Shown piece by piece: positions 1-12,169 of a stretch of 64,000 nt of DNA. The position numbers were made by a program, and so were the translations under genes. A model generated the notes under the pieces. The model had not been told where the DNA came from and did not search any database. It saw nothing but the letters and a program-made list of their open reading frames with translations. Within the stretch, counting starts at the first letter, position 1; each line of letters opens with the position of its first letter. Source of the stretch: Magicicada septendecula (lineage: Eukaryota; Arthropoda; Insecta; Hemiptera; Cicadidae); the NCBI GenBank assembly GCA_034769895.1, contig CM068368.1:337365076-337429075 (forward strand), given 5' to 3'.

Positions 1-670
1 CTGTTATCGTTTGCCATACAAAATACGCTTGATAAAAAAACGTTGCAGGTAAACTACCCCTTCCACTTAACCGATCTTCACCAAAAACAAAAGGTCTTGA
101 GTACTCTACAAATCAGGGCTGTATGCAAAACATTATTTGATTCTGTTTGAATTTGCGGCTGTTATCGTTTGCCATAGAAAATACCCTTGTTAAAAAAACG
201 TTGCCGGTAAACTACCCCTTTCCCTCAACCGATCTTCACCAAAAACAATAGGTCTTGAGAACTCTACAATTTAGGGCTGTATGCAAATAATCTTTTGATT
301 CTGTTTGAATTTGCGGCTGTTATCGTTTGCCATAGGAAATACCCTTGTTAAAACATAAAACGTTACAGGTAAACTACCCCTTTCCCTTAACCGATCTTCA
401 CCAAAATCAACAGATCTTGAGAACTCTACAATTCAGGGCTGTATGCGAAACATTATTTGATTCTGTTTGAATTTGCGGCTGTTATCGTTTGCCAAACAAA
501 CAAAATTACCCTTGCTAAAAAAAAACCGTTGCAGGTAAACTACCCCTTTCCCTCAACCGATCTTCACCAAAAACAATAGGTCGCGAGTACTCTGCAAATC
601 AGGGCTGCATGCAAAAAATTATTTGATTCTGTTTGAATTTGCGGCAGTTATCGTTTGCCATAGAAAAAAA
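1..670. repeat. Tandem satellite, ~158-166 bp unit, four copies plus a partial fifth
   Basis: The phrase CTGTTATCGTTTGCCA recurs at 1, 159, 317 and 479, and a variant (CAGTTATCG) at 645, giving units of 158, 158, 162 and 166 bp. Each unit repeats the same blocks in the same order, including AAACTACCCC, CCGATCTTCACC and GGGCTGTATGC. Units differ by scattered substitutions and by the length of a poly-A run. The array continues off the left edge, so total copy number is unknown. No coding potential. Confidence 0.95.
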
Positions 671-673
671 ATC

Positions 674-738
674 TACAGACAGACACACAGACACACAGAC
701 ACACAGACACACAGACAGACAGATAGACACACAGACAC
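674..738. repeat. CAGACA/CACAGACA microsatellite
   Basis: A run of ACAGACAC-type repeats begins just where the fifth satellite unit loses similarity. The plus-strand reading frame through it (THRHTDTQTHRQTD) is a by-product of the repeat, not a protein. Confidence 0.95.
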
Positions 739-740
739 TT

Positions 741-3700
741 TTCGGAAAACGACTTTTTTTCATGTTTTGAGTGTAGTAGAATCAGAATCTGCAATAATCT
801 CGAACACGATTTTTTTTGCCATCACCATACTTCCATTCCTTAAGGAATATGGAAGTAAAAAGAGTGTAATATGCCAGAGAAGGAAAAAATTTGGAAGCAA
901 AGAGACTAATTACCTAGGAAACGATAATGAAAACAGTTAATTAAGAGCAAAGAAGAACAACTCATACCAAACAGATGGAGAAGATGATTTTGAACCAATG
1001 ATAATAATAAGACCTATATGAAATGCAAAGAGAAGAAATACCACATGAAATATAATATAAATGAATTAATGCTAATGAATGCGAAGGCAGATTAATAACT
1101 TTCTAAGAGAAAGGAAAGAACCAAAATGTTTAAATAAAATGATCAATATAACAACCTGTATATCTAATGTAAAGATACAATGTTAAAAAATCAAATATAA
1201 TATATTAAGACCATTCAAATAATGAATAAGAAAGACTATATATAAAGACCATGCTAATACTATGAGTAACCAGAAGAAAGTATAAAGAGAATTCAGATGG
1301 AGAAGAAAGAGAGTTACACTGTAAACAGTAACCAGAATTATTAAAAGAAAGGTTTTCAACCATAATTAAAATAAATATATCAGACAAGTTAAGAGTTTTG
1401 AAAAAATGTATATATAATGAGTATAATAATAATTATGAAGATTTATTAAGATAGAAAATGTGAGATAATCTGAGAGACTACGAAGTGAAGAATCCAAAGA
1501 TATTTTTATTAGTCGAAAATGAGACTACTTTTTATTCATTTATTCGATGACTGACTGAAGATAATTCCAGCAGCATTATGTTTTTTTTGAGCAGGGATGA
1601 ATATGCCTCTGTACTCAATTTATAGAAGTGGTGTATGGCCAGCAGAGAAGTAGCGTACAGTGCCCCTCTGATCTGCCCCAGCCCACGTGATAGGGAATGT
1701 TAGGGAATTAATATCCCAAGGATACAACACGAAGTTGATAAAGAAAGAAAATGTATTACAATAATAATATATCTCAGAAGACACTAACTATCCGAAAAGG
1801 ATCAGTAGTAAAACAAGTAACTATATATATAAAATTAATTAAACTCTAATATAAAAAAGTCGATATAAAAATGGAGAAGAAAATGAATTATAAGAAATGA
1901 TGAAATTATCATAAGAAATTATTTCATCCATAAACATGTCTGAAATAATTACTTCTGGAGGGAAGCAATCTGTAACGTGACAGATGTATGCATAATATTG
2001 AATGGCAATTGATCATTAGAATAATGAAGTTATAATATTTAAATTTGGAAGAAAGCATTAAGTTTAATATAAATAGATTAATTCATAGCAACTGTGGAAA
2101 GAAATCATTATTATAAAGAAAATACAAGTTCAAATAAAAGGAGTTACTAGTGATGAGTCATCCAAGACCAGTCTCATAACCAAAGGTTTTCAAGGTATAA
2201 CCCAGGAAGGTAAAAAAGTAAATAACAAAGCAGTATACTGAATATGACCAAACCCACAACGAGGAAGAATAAATAGAATAGAAACCCTAAAATAAGCCAA
2301 GATCAAACAACACAGGTGGTGTATTTCTAAAATAAAGAAGAAGATGGAGAAAATCCCAAGAAACCTGATGGCATCAAGAAGAAGATGGAGAAGATACCAA
2401 TCCCAGAAGGCAGGAGAAAAGAAGACTGATGAAAGAAGAAGAAGGCAGCATCCTGAAGAAGAAGGCAGCATCCTGAAGAAGATGTCATGCTCTTATAAAA
2501 GACACCCAAATCCCTATATCCCCAAAATAAATATTTAAAAATAAAAGTATAACGAAATGAAAACCACATGTATATAAATTTAAGAGAGAGAAGTGTATAA
2601 AGTAAAAGTTGCATGTGAACTAAGATGAAACAATAATATAGTACCCATGGAACAAATCTCCATTGAAAAACGCTAACCAATTTATTATGTTAATAAGACT
2701 ATACGACCATTTAGCAATAACATAATATAAAAGTGCAAAGTGAACCATTGATAGTTTTGGGTATTATAAAAAATGAACCTTGTGTTTCATTCTTGGCAAT
2801 CACAAACATTGAATACAATGAAATATGCAATTTTCAATGACTTGAAATGTGTACTGTGACAATATGTTGTTTATAAGACATAAATCTGTTTAAAATAACA
2901 TTTTGTTTTATATGAAAAAAGAAAAACAGATTTCATAATACTTTTCGAACAATTTATACTATTTATTTATTAATGACAGGGTACAATTCCCCAAAGACAA
3001 TGTGTAAAAGACGGTATGAAAACTGTAGAATCCTACTTATAATAATGGTTAGAAATAAGAATATAAATATAAGGTTTTTATGTATATAGTATAATAATGT
3101 TTAAAACTGTGTTAGATATAAGACCATTTGTTTGGGTCTGATACAACTAACATCAGAACTATAAAAATAGTTACTACTTGTAAATAGTAGAGAGTAATTA
3201 AGATGTTAGTTAGTAAAAAACCTTTTTTGTAAACCATATTTCCATGTTAGAAATAAGGATTTTGTTGTAAAATGTCTGACTTGAAGACAACCATTTATTT
3301 AAAAAATATTCTTTATTTGTTTAACTGTTATCTGTATTGTAACTAATACTAATTGTTATTGTGTAATTTGAAAACATGTTTAATTTATAATACTATATGT
3401 AAAAGTCAGAGAGGGTATCACACATCATATATTGTTTGTAAAGTTTTTGTAAGGAAAAAATGTTAAAAAACCTAGGCCAAAAGAATGGAAACCAAACTTC
3501 ATCAAAACAGAGAAATTACTCATTTAAATGCAAATAAACAAAAGGGGTTTAGACAAAATAAACTTGAGATCAAGCCATATAATTGCACATACCATTTAGA
3601 GAGATTTTAATAAATTATATTCAGAATTATAAATAAAAATGAAAATGACTAAACTCAGAAATTTGGACATGGGAGTCATATATTCCAGAATAATGTTTCA

Positions 3701-5380
3701 GAATACAACTAATTCAATTAATTACAAGAAAATAAGGGAATATAAACCTTTTAATACAATATAGGATTATTAATATTAAATATAACTGATAAAATGGCTG
3801 AATTTACATTATAACAGGAAGTAAATTTTGGAAATGTTTTGACTTATCAGAGAATACCAAACTGAAAGTAAAATTACTATTTTTGGACAGAAAACACTAT
3901 AAAACGGCATTATTTAATCTGAAAATAGGCTGAATGAACTGAAAGATTAATTTAAATAACATCTAGTTAATAAAATTGATAAATAACCAAAGTTTAGGCA
4001 TTTATATAGTGAATTTTAAAGTATGCACAGGATATGAAAATATATTTGAACAATGTTAAGAATAATATTATATTGGCTAAGAGTTTAATTGAAACTGAAG
4101 GAAATAGTTAGTTGATTATTGGTTTTTGAACGGTTAACATGATAAGCGTTTTGTGACGATCTAACCTAACTTACAACGGTAAAGTTGAGCGGTGAATAGT
4201 ACGTTATTGTGAAATCGCAAGTGACTTATAAAATACATCTAGAACTCTCACATTATAACAGAAACAATCAAGAAACAATAAATAACACTGAACAATACAC
4301 ATCTACTCCGAAAAACACCAGAAAACTGAATAATACATTAACCAAATTAGTGTCGGAATAGGGAAAAGTGTTTTGACTTATAATTACACGAATACACTAA
4401 ATACAACCCAGAAACATTACACCAGGCACTACACAACATTTAACAAGAGATTTGCAGACACCAGAACAGGAATACTGACAGAAAATACATTATTTGGAAC
4501 GTAGCAGGAACGAGCGACATTTTGATCAACTGGATAGCGGCCATTTGCTTTTGACAATCCCAGTGCCTTCTCCGTGCTCACATCAGCTGTTGGTGAAAAC
4601 AATTATATGATTTTTAAATTTATTATTCAATGTCTGTGTTTAGTAATAATTATTAATTTGTTGTGACGTTATACTTTTTAAATATTAGCCCGATTTCTCT
4701 GACTTTGATAATAATTGGCTGTTTAAAGAACCCTGTATGATTTTTATATAATATAATTTGTAACTTTTTCGATATCCTGAGAATCGATATTATAATCGAT
4801 AAGATTCAATATTGCTATTAACTAATAAAACATTAATACTTTTCAACACTAAATAGTTCTTTATTTCCTAAATATTTCTAATTACCACTAATATAATTCT
4901 AATTAATAATCTACCAGGACTTTACCACCTATAAGTGAAGATAACCTAAAAAATAAAAAGGTAAACAAGTATCGATTGGTTTGAAGACAATCTTATGAGT
5001 GGTGATAGTTTATTTAAAATATACCAAAACTTTAATAAAATTTTTCAGAAGAGCATTACACTTTTTAAAACTTCACAGCCCTATATTAATTAATTGATTA
5101 TAATTAATTAATTAATAAAAAGAAAATTTTTTTTTAAATTATTTTTTTGTATAAACATAATTTTATTTTAAATTTTTTTTTCAAAACAACAAATTTTGTT
5201 TTGAAACTTTCGGTGAAGCTGAACATATATTTCTTCATCAACATTACGCTACTCGACCGGTCTTGCTACCATTGAGACTCGACCAGCTGGGAAACTTAAG
5301 GAAGTGTTTCAGGCCAGTAAGACGTCGAGAGCCACACCAATTAAACACAATACACACCACTTTTATTAAATTATTACAAT
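741..5380. other. AT-rich stretch without a recognisable gene
   Basis: About 4.6 kb of AT-rich sequence with no reading frame above background. Frames near 2,190-2,680 come from GAAGAA-rich repeats. The string CTAACCTAACTTAC near 4,162 is of a kind frequent in insect DNA. The 5,090-5,220 part is very AT-rich with short palindromes. I see nothing else. Confidence 0.6.
2441..2480. repeat. 20-bp direct tandem duplication in a GAA-rich tract
   Basis: GAAGGCAGCATCCTGAAGAA occurs twice in immediate succession (2441-2460 and 2461-2480), inside a longer purine-rich GAAGAAGATGGAGAA-like tract (about 2335-2485). Confidence 0.9.
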
Positions 5381-5482
5381 ACTGATGGTCACTCTGAGAG
5401 AGATGTCTAGACTCATATCCTTAGAGATATCTAAAATAGTTCCTATATATCCAGGTCACCTGAATTTTGACATTTCTCAGTA

Positions 5483-5685
5483 TTAAACACTACCAGACCA
5501 ACCACTCTTTCCGCTACTGTCTGGTTCAGACATGCCCCACTTTGAAGTCTTAGCATTGAAACCGCCAGCCACAATCATGATGATCATGTCAGCATTATTT
5601 TCCAGCATTATCTGCATGAGTAGGTTATGTGGCAACCTACTTCTATTCATATTTCCTTGTAGGACCTTAACCATTTCGATTTTGT
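5483..5685 (-). pseudogene. AP-like endonuclease fragment of LINE copy B
   Basis: The minus-strand reading contains VLQGNMNRSRLPHNLLMQ followed by IMLENNADMIII, which is the start of an R1-clade apurinic-like endonuclease, a domain that nicks target DNA. It then jumps to GGFNAKTSKWG, the D/GFNAK motif that normally lies over 80 residues later, so the middle of the domain is deleted. It ends in PDSSGKSGW and stops. Confidence 0.75.
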
Positions 5686-6043
5686 TTGACCTTATTTAAT
5701 GCCATTTTAAATACTGGCCATTTAACAGATCTTAAATATGGTTTAGATTCTCTCCTGTCTGCTGCAAATCAGCACATAGTATACAGCGTGGGTTATTGGT
5801 ACAGTATTTGGCCTGTGTACATGGCTTCCACACTTAAATCAGAGGCCTTTTCTTTCTGGGCCATTGCATACCCTAGCTTGGTGTCCATATACAAGGTATC
5901 TAAAATATCGAGTAACAACGGTTCTTCTTCTGATTTGACAATTTACCCAGCTGATCTTAATTCTCACAATTTCAACCGATGATTGCCCTCCTCTTAATTG
6001 AAGGTGACAATCACCATCTTCAAGCCGATGCTGTTTGCTTTTG

Positions 6044-7069
6044 TTACGAAGATCCTCTGTTGTCCACCATTGTAGAGTTCAGATCTGTAATCTCTAAGCT
6101 AGCAGTAGACATTAAATTCTTGACTGTGCTTGACTTACCCATGGCTGATCTAATAGCATCGTGCAACTGTGCCCTGCTTTCACTATCACTTTTTCTCCAT
6201 CTCCACAAGGACAGCTGAAACACAGTTCCTTTGTTTGTCTGATGGATCTGATAATAATTTGACATCCTCTGGTTTGACGCTGCTTCGTTTTACTTGAGGT
6301 ACCTCAGCGTAGGTTTTTTCCTGATCCAGTCTAAGAGTAGGGCCTCTGCTCGTGTCGTGTTTGTGGATCTTTCGTGCCACTGTTTCCTCTGAGTTCTGTC
6401 CTCAGTACATATGGTGTCTTTGGTCCACTCAAATTTCTTATTCACTTTCTTATTCTTTTGCTGGACTTAGGTCCATTCATTTGGAAGAAAGTCATCATTT
6501 TCTCTTATTTCCTCATGTTCCTTATATTTATCTTTCTTTCCTTTTCCTTTTCCGACTCTGATGGGACGAGTAGCAACCTCTATCTTCTTTGTGGTAGACT
6601 CCATCTCTGTCAAATCAATTTCACTTACTGGTCCTACAATTTTTGCTTGGAGAGTCTGTCTAGCTTTCCTACACATGAAGAGGTTTGTTTCAATTCCTTC
6701 CAACGAGTGTAGTTCAGGTTTAACATCCATACTGATATTCTTCTGTCTGGGCACAGCAGCCATCATCTTTTTGATAATAGCCTTACATTTCTGGAGCTCT
6801 ATGTCTTCTTTAATTTCTGTTCTCCTCTATCTGTTATTAAATGAGGTCGAGATGCTGTTGGACATCTGAGGGTGCAATACCCAGATATTTCCCTTCAGGT
6901 TTTTGGCATTCTGAAAGGCTAGATTCTGATCTAGCCATGCTGGCCACAGAATCACATAAATGTAGTGATTGCTCCTCATCAAATCCTTGGGGCCTGCCTC
7001 TGAAGTGGGTGGATTTTCCAGCATAGCTGGAGTGCCACCTGGTGTATTAAATCCATTTCTTTTACTCAT
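6044..7069 (-). pseudogene. LINE ORF1 (gag-like) remnant, copy B
   Basis: The minus-strand pieces at 6,827-7,069, 6,467-6,766, 6,186-6,380 and 6,044-6,265 follow one another in the order expected of one ORF1 protein, but in shifted frames. The piece starting MMAAVPRQKNISMDVKPELH matches MIAAVIKHKYLSMYHKTVLH in copy A at 10,896, showing a shared protein. A basic stretch (VGKGKGKKDKYKEHEE) is present. I see no clear CCHC knuckle. ORF1 proteins of this group bind element RNA. The role here is inferred from position upstream of the endonuclease. Broken by several frameshifts. Confidence 0.6.
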
Positions 7070-7144
7070 TGCCCGTGGAATCTATACTTGAATTTAAAGA
7101 AGCAAGTAGTGAGGAAAATAAAGATGCCTATCCCTCCAATACTA

Positions 7145-7165
7145 ACAACAATAATAATAATAATA
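7145..7165. repeat. (TAA)n / (TTA)n tract between the two LINE copies
   Basis: AACAACAATAATAATAATAATAG lies exactly between the 5' end of LINE copy B and the 3' end of copy A. Read on the minus strand it is a TTA/ATT tail, as LINEs with microsatellite tails have. A similar (TAA)n run lies at 11,371-11,385, beyond the 5' end of copy A. Confidence 0.8.
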
Positions 7166-7699
7166 GTTTTACAAAGACATTATGGAAGAGATCGCCATAG
7201 AAGGGTCTGCGTTCCTATAGTGTCTAGGACTCGCACCCACCAAAACCACAAATCTTTTTCTCATAGCATGGATCGACCCCGCACTCAACTTTTGCAATAT
7301 GGGCATTCATCTATTTATCATCTTCAGCAGTTTCAGATTACCTGGTTTCTGCTATTTTGTTAGTGGTCATAGCAAGATCATTTCCTTCTTTCTTCTTTTG
7401 TCTTAGAACCTTCTTTAGATAGGTTGCTACCTGATCCCAGTGGCTTTTGCTCTACAGCATTAGTCTAATGATACTTTTGGGAAAGATCTATCCCACTATT
7501 TACCTCCTCTAGAATTAGGCTCTCCTCTTTCCATCTATCACAGGTAAAAACCATGTGATCACATCGTCTATCTCCTGTTTACAGAAAATGCAATCTGGCT
7601 GTCTACTTCCTATCCTACAGAGGTAAATCCAGAACAGACCAGTTAGAAATTGTGTCAGAAAATAATTTATCTTCCTGTTCATGGTAAGGCCACTCAGCT

Positions 7700-9480
7700 G
7701 AGTGCTTTATGAGCCTGGTGGGACCATCTTCACTTTGCGTCACTTGTCCACCTTCTCTGCTACTGAACCATTGTATGGGCCCTGGTCTCCCTTTGACCTT
7801 GTGGTTTCCCGACTTCAGGCTTCCTCTTGTAAACTTCTTTTTGCTCCTGTGCCAATGGTTCGATTGGAATTATTCCCGCAATGACAAGAACAGCATACTC
7901 CAAGACTGTGCAGTAGGAGCAAGCCACTCTGATCATGCTACTTCGCCAGACTGCTGACATGGATCTTCTGTATTTCTGGAGAGTGCATCAGCCCAGATTT
8001 CTGCACCATAAAATAGTATTGAGTGCATAACTGATATCAATAATTGGTGCTTGAAAGGTGTCAGGATGCTGGTGTTCTACTCAGTGCCATGTACACAGTT
8101 GCAGCCTTACCAGCCATCAATATTATTTATGCCCAAATCATAAGCTTTGTATCCAGCATTATCCCCAGGTACTTAACCTCGGCTCTTGTCTGCACAGTTT
8201 CTTCCCAGACTTGTATTGGCTAGATGTTGGGCAGACGCCTCTTTGCAACTCAGCATGATTTCTATTTTTTGGCTGGAGTTTTAAGTTGTGACCTGTCATC
8301 CAGGAATTAACTTGTTGCATAACTTGCCTTAATCTTATCTGAACCAGCTCTACATCTCATGCTAAAATAACTGCTGCAATGTCATCAGCATAGCCTACTA
8401 ATAATGTATTCTCATGCATGTCCATCACAAGAGTGCCATTATATGAAGAATTCCACAGGTCTGGACCAAAAAGTGATCTTTGAGCTGCCCCTGCTGTGAA
8501 CTCTTTAATCCGTCATCCTGCTGCAGTATCATAATGTCCTATGACTTACATAATCTCTAATCACCCGTACCCGGTATTTGGGTATCCAAAACATATGATC
8601 TAAAGTGTCAAGCACATCACTCCACTTTGCTGAGTTAAACGCGTTTTTGACATACAGCGTGACCAAGAGCCATAGTGGCCGCAAGAAGTGGTTTCCTCGT
8701 TCTGTTATACTTGCAGCTTCCACTATTACATGAATTTTGTCTACTGTATTGCCCTTCTGAAAACCATACTGCCTGTCGGATACATCTCCTGTGTCCTTGT
8801 AGCTTCCATAAGACACAGTCTTAACAACTTTTCTAGCACCTTCCCTGCAGTGACAGCATACACATTGGTCTACAGGATACTGGAGAATTGACATCCCCTT
8901 TGGCTTTGCTGGTAAGTACCAGCTTTGCCCTTTTCCAACGTAAACAGAAAAATCCTACCCTAAGCCAAATGTTAAACATGTGTAGGTAAAGTTGTGGGCC
9001 ATGGCCTTCAGCACCTCCGCTGGCATGCCGTCGGACCCTGGTGCCTTTTTAGGTTGTAGTGAGCCCACTGTTACCATTAGTCTTACATGCTGAATATTAG
9101 GATCTCTGCGGACTTCATCTGTCTGCTCTGTCTTGTCATCACAGGTTGGTTTGGAAAAAGCACATCTACGATGTTTGCATCTATCCGCATCCTATAACCC
9201 TCTTGATGCAGAACTCTTAGTTTGCAGGTAACAATTTTACATCCTTGTCCCCAAGGATCCCTGTTCATTTCTACTCTCAGGTTGTTCCAACAAAGTTCCT
9301 GTCACTGTCTGGTAGCTTTTTGCAAGTCTTTTTCTGCTGCTTTATGCTCTGCGGTTATGAGGTCGGCTCCTCTTCCTCTTTCCTTCATTGCGCTTTCTAC
9401 CTCAGGTGGAGACATTTATTTCTGAGAGCAGCAATCTCTTCCTTCAACAGCTGTATGATTTTCTGGACATAGAACCATTG
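7700..9480 (-). pseudogene. LINE reverse transcriptase and C-terminal domain remnant, copy A
   Basis: In minus-strand order: KKAPGSDGMPAEVLKAM near 9,040-8,990 (the conserved motif before the RT fingers); SDRQYGFQKGNTVDKI and LYVKNAFNSAKWSDVLD within the frame at 8,529-8,894 (RT motif A region); GYADDIAAV near 8,380 (the catalytic YADD); and SYCTVLEYAVLVIAGIIPI near 7,900, which is characteristic of the R1 clade. The motifs lie in several frames, so this is a dead copy. RT would copy element RNA at the nicked target. Confidence 0.85.
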
Positions 9481-9689
9481 CATACTTTCTGAATCAGGCA
9501 CATGACAGCTTTGACCACTGTCTCAGCACCATTTCGGTTTTCGGGTCTCTTCATAGTCTCCTCCATCTTGTAGTACTGGAGACAGCTTTTATGAGTCCAT
9601 ATTTGCTGTGTTACATCTATGTGGCCTGTCTGTTACACTTTCTCCCATCTTCATTTCTTGACAAATGCTGTAAATTAGATACTGGTGGT

Positions 9690-10250
9690 CACTGGCTATA
9701 TAATGGTGGTAACGAGCTACTGCTGTATCTTTGGTGATAGACATTCTGATGCTAGGGAGACATTTAAATTAGTTTCTCTATACCCAGATCACCCGAATAT
9801 CGATGACGTCTCACTATTAGGCACTATCAGACACATTCTGGATGCCACCTCAACCATCCATTTTCTTCTAGATTACAGTTCGGGTATTTCCGACTCCAAA
9901 GCCATAGAGTTGAAATCACCAGCTACAATCATTTCTCCTTCCATTTCTTGGATAACATCCTCCAGTCTGCCCATCCTAGCTTCACCATATTCATGGCTGA
10001 CATGGAGCTGTTGTGATTCTGGAACTCAGCAGCGGTACTCAGGTTGTCTGAGTATCATGTAGGTATGTCCTCATTCCTATACTGTTCGCTAATGATGATC
10101 ACGTCAGTGTTATTTTCCAGTATTATTGGCATGAGTAGGTCATGGCCCAACCTACTTCATATTTCCTTGCATGGTTGTCTAAAGCATCGAGTGATGACAG
10201 CTCTTCTTCTGATTCGACAATTTACCAAGCTGATCTTGATCCTCACAGTT
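9690..10250 (-). pseudogene. LINE endonuclease remnant, copy A
   Basis: This aligns with copy B at 5,385-5,690 but is longer, because copy B has lost its middle. The minus strand keeps pieces of an APE-type endonuclease: a region equivalent to NRSRL...LLMQ near 10,110-10,170, a GDFNSMAL-like motif near 9,900, and sequence equivalent to the DSSGK stretch near 9,830. It is heavily mutated. It would nick the DNA target to prime reverse transcription. Confidence 0.6.
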
Positions 10251-10269
10251 TTAAATAGATGATTAGCTT

Positions 10270-11070
10270 ACTCTTCATATAAAGTGATAATTGCCACTTT
10301 CAAGCCGATGCTGTTTCGTTTGTTATGTAGGTCCACCATTCTCCACCACTTTTATGTAAATTGCGTATGAGTGGATTCCTCATATTATCTTCTTCTGTTA
10401 GGGAATTCAAATCCTCTACCTCTACGGTAGCAGTGCTCTAATAGTATTGTTCAGTTGTGCCCTACTTTCATTATTATTTCCCCCCCATCTCAACAGTGAC
10501 ATCCCCTACCTTTGTCTGTCTGATGGATCTGATATCCACCTGACATCCTCTGGTTTGACACTACTTGTGTTACTTGAAGTGTCTCAGCTTAAGTTTTTCG
10601 CTGCTCCAATTTAATGAGGTGGCCTTTGCTCATGTCTTTTTTGTGAATCTTTCTGACACTGTTTCCTCTGAGTCCTATAATCAGGAACTGAGGAGTCTAG
10701 TCTATTTGTTATTCCTCCATCTGTGTGGTACCAATTTCTCTTGTAGGTTGCACAATTTTTGCTTGAAGAGTCTGTCTAGCTTTGCTAAACAGATGTTGAG
10801 GTTTGCTTCATTGATTTCCATTGATACTTCAGGTGAGTGAAGTACAGTTTTATGATACATACTGAGATATTTGTGTTTGATCACAGCAGCAATCATCTTT
10901 TGAGAATAACTTTGTATGTATGGAGTTCCATATCACCTTTAACTTTCCTGAATGACATTAGCACACTGTTGCACTCCTCAGCATCCAACACCAGATCTGT
11001 TTCTTCTGAAAATTTTGAAATTCTGAAGAGTTAGATTATAATCTAGCAAAGCTGACCACAAAATCACATA
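10270..11070 (-). pseudogene. LINE ORF1 remnant, copy A
   Basis: Homologous to the ORF1 region of copy B. The clearest stretch is the minus-strand frame at 10,702-10,896 starting MIAAVIKHKYLSMY, ending at NLQEKLVPHRWRNNK. The DNA upstream to about 11,231 still aligns with 6,770-7,135. Frames are broken more often than in copy B. Likely an RNA-binding gag-like protein, by position only. Confidence 0.55.
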
Positions 11071-11370
11071 AAAGCAATGATGTGATCACATGGGGCCTAA
11101 CTCCGTAGAGGGTGGATTTTCCAGCATAGCTAGGCTGCTTCCTAAGGTATTACTTCTGTTTGTTTTTATTTATTATACTTGAATTATGAGAAGAAACTAG
11201 TGAGAAAACTAAAGATCCCTAGCCCTCAAAAACTCTGATAGCATTGGGATCAGAAAAAACACATCTGGACCATCAGGACAGATGAAAGGAAATGGATCTC
11301 ACCCAAGACAATTGAAGGAATGTGAGTCCAGCTAGATATCACACCCATACTCACAAGATGTGAGCCCCAG

Positions 11371-11385
11371 TAATAATAATAATAA
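11371..11385. repeat. (TAA)5 tract
   Basis: TAATAATAATAATAA about 140 bp beyond the 5' end of LINE copy A. It may be the tail of another LINE insertion or part of a microsatellite target. The DNA between (11,231-11,370) shows no match to copy A or B. Confidence 0.85.
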
Positions 11386-11585
11386 ACAATTAAACAACTA
11401 GGATTAATACTAACAGCTTTCTTCTTCTTGTCATTTTCTGAAGCTTTGTAGAGTGCTGGATTCTCAGCTAATTCAATTCCCGTATTCACTTCCGCCACCT
11501 GCCCCTATCTTATAATATCTCTCAATTCGTCTGTTTCTCATTTTCCACAAATTTCTTCCCATCTTTATAACAATTGCTTCCTTTG

Positions 11586-11587
<2 letters not shown>

Positions 11588-11645
<58 letters not shown>
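11588..11645. repeat. (CT)n microsatellite
   Basis: An uninterrupted CT dinucleotide run of about 57 bp. The minus-strand ERERERER reading frame across it is only the repeat. Confidence 0.98.
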
Positions 11646-11646
<1 letters not shown>

Positions 11647-12169
11647 GTTTTTATGACTTCCCATTTCTAACACAGTCATGAGCAAGCTATTTCTGATCCA
11701 TTTTAATACTATGTTCATACCGTTCCAATTGCCTATTTTGTAATTTATAAACTACTGAGTCCTCATTAATCGCCATTCTGGTGTCTAAATTTATAAAATA
11801 AGGATTTCTTAATTCTGTCTTAATTCCTGATGATGCCATTTTGTTCTACCTAATATTTTTCTAAAATATTTCATTTCTGGTGCTGTTATTGATGGAATTA
11901 AAAGCACCACTTTGATAATGACTTAATTTTAAAATCTGGGTTTGCTGCTGTACAGCAAATCAGATAATGTCATTGTATTATCAAAGAATGGTGTGGTTCT
12001 TGGATTGACTTCACTTTTTTCAAAACATACCTGTTTAGTGCATAATATTTTGTAGACTCTCTTACTTTATTGGCTATATCCTATCTATTTTTTCACCATT
12101 TGTTATTATGCTCCCTATTCAGACATTGAGACCTTTCCTAATATTTGTCCCCCACAGTGAAAACTCATT

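Larger units (their letters stand above)
5385..7135 (-). mobile_element. R1-clade non-LTR retrotransposon, copy B (5' part only)
   Basis: This aligns throughout with the 5' half of the longer copy at about 7,150-11,230 and has the same minus-strand orientation. It holds the ORF1 region and the start of the endonuclease. It then stops near 5,385, so RT and the 3' end are missing, and the endonuclease has an internal deletion relative to copy A. Its 5' end near 7,135 abuts a (TAA)n tract that looks like the 3' tail of copy A. Losing the 3' half is unusual for a LINE, which normally loses its 5' end, so a later deletion or rearrangement is likely. Confidence 0.75.
7150..11231 (-). mobile_element. 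R1-clade non-LTR retrotransposon, copy A (near full length, degenerate)
   Basis: Reading the minus strand from about 11,231 to 7,150 gives ORF1, endonuclease, reverse transcriptase and C-terminal domain in order, but with many stops and frameshifts. The length (~4.1 kb) is short for the clade, so internal deletions are likely. The 5' boundary comes from the end of similarity with copy B (7,135 matches 11,231). The 3' boundary is the (TAA)n run. R1-clade membership rests on the C-terminal sequence near 7,760-7,960 (YCTVLEYAVLVIAGIIPI), typical of R1/TRAS/Waldo-type elements. Confidence 0.8.

Noticed and set aside
1..670. CRISPR-like array
   Set aside because: The units are directly tandem with no short repeat/spacer structure, and the DNA is eukaryotic.
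623..940. 105-codon plus-strand frame rich in THRHTDTQ
   Set aside because: Translation of the CAGACA microsatellite and satellite edge; no protein features.
2190..2680. Overlapping hydrophobic minus-strand frames
   Set aside because: Products of a GAAGAA-rich tract and its 20-bp duplication; frames overlap each other and no family is recognisable.
11473..11718. Minus-strand frame with ERERERER
   Set aside because: Encoded by the (CT)n microsatellite.
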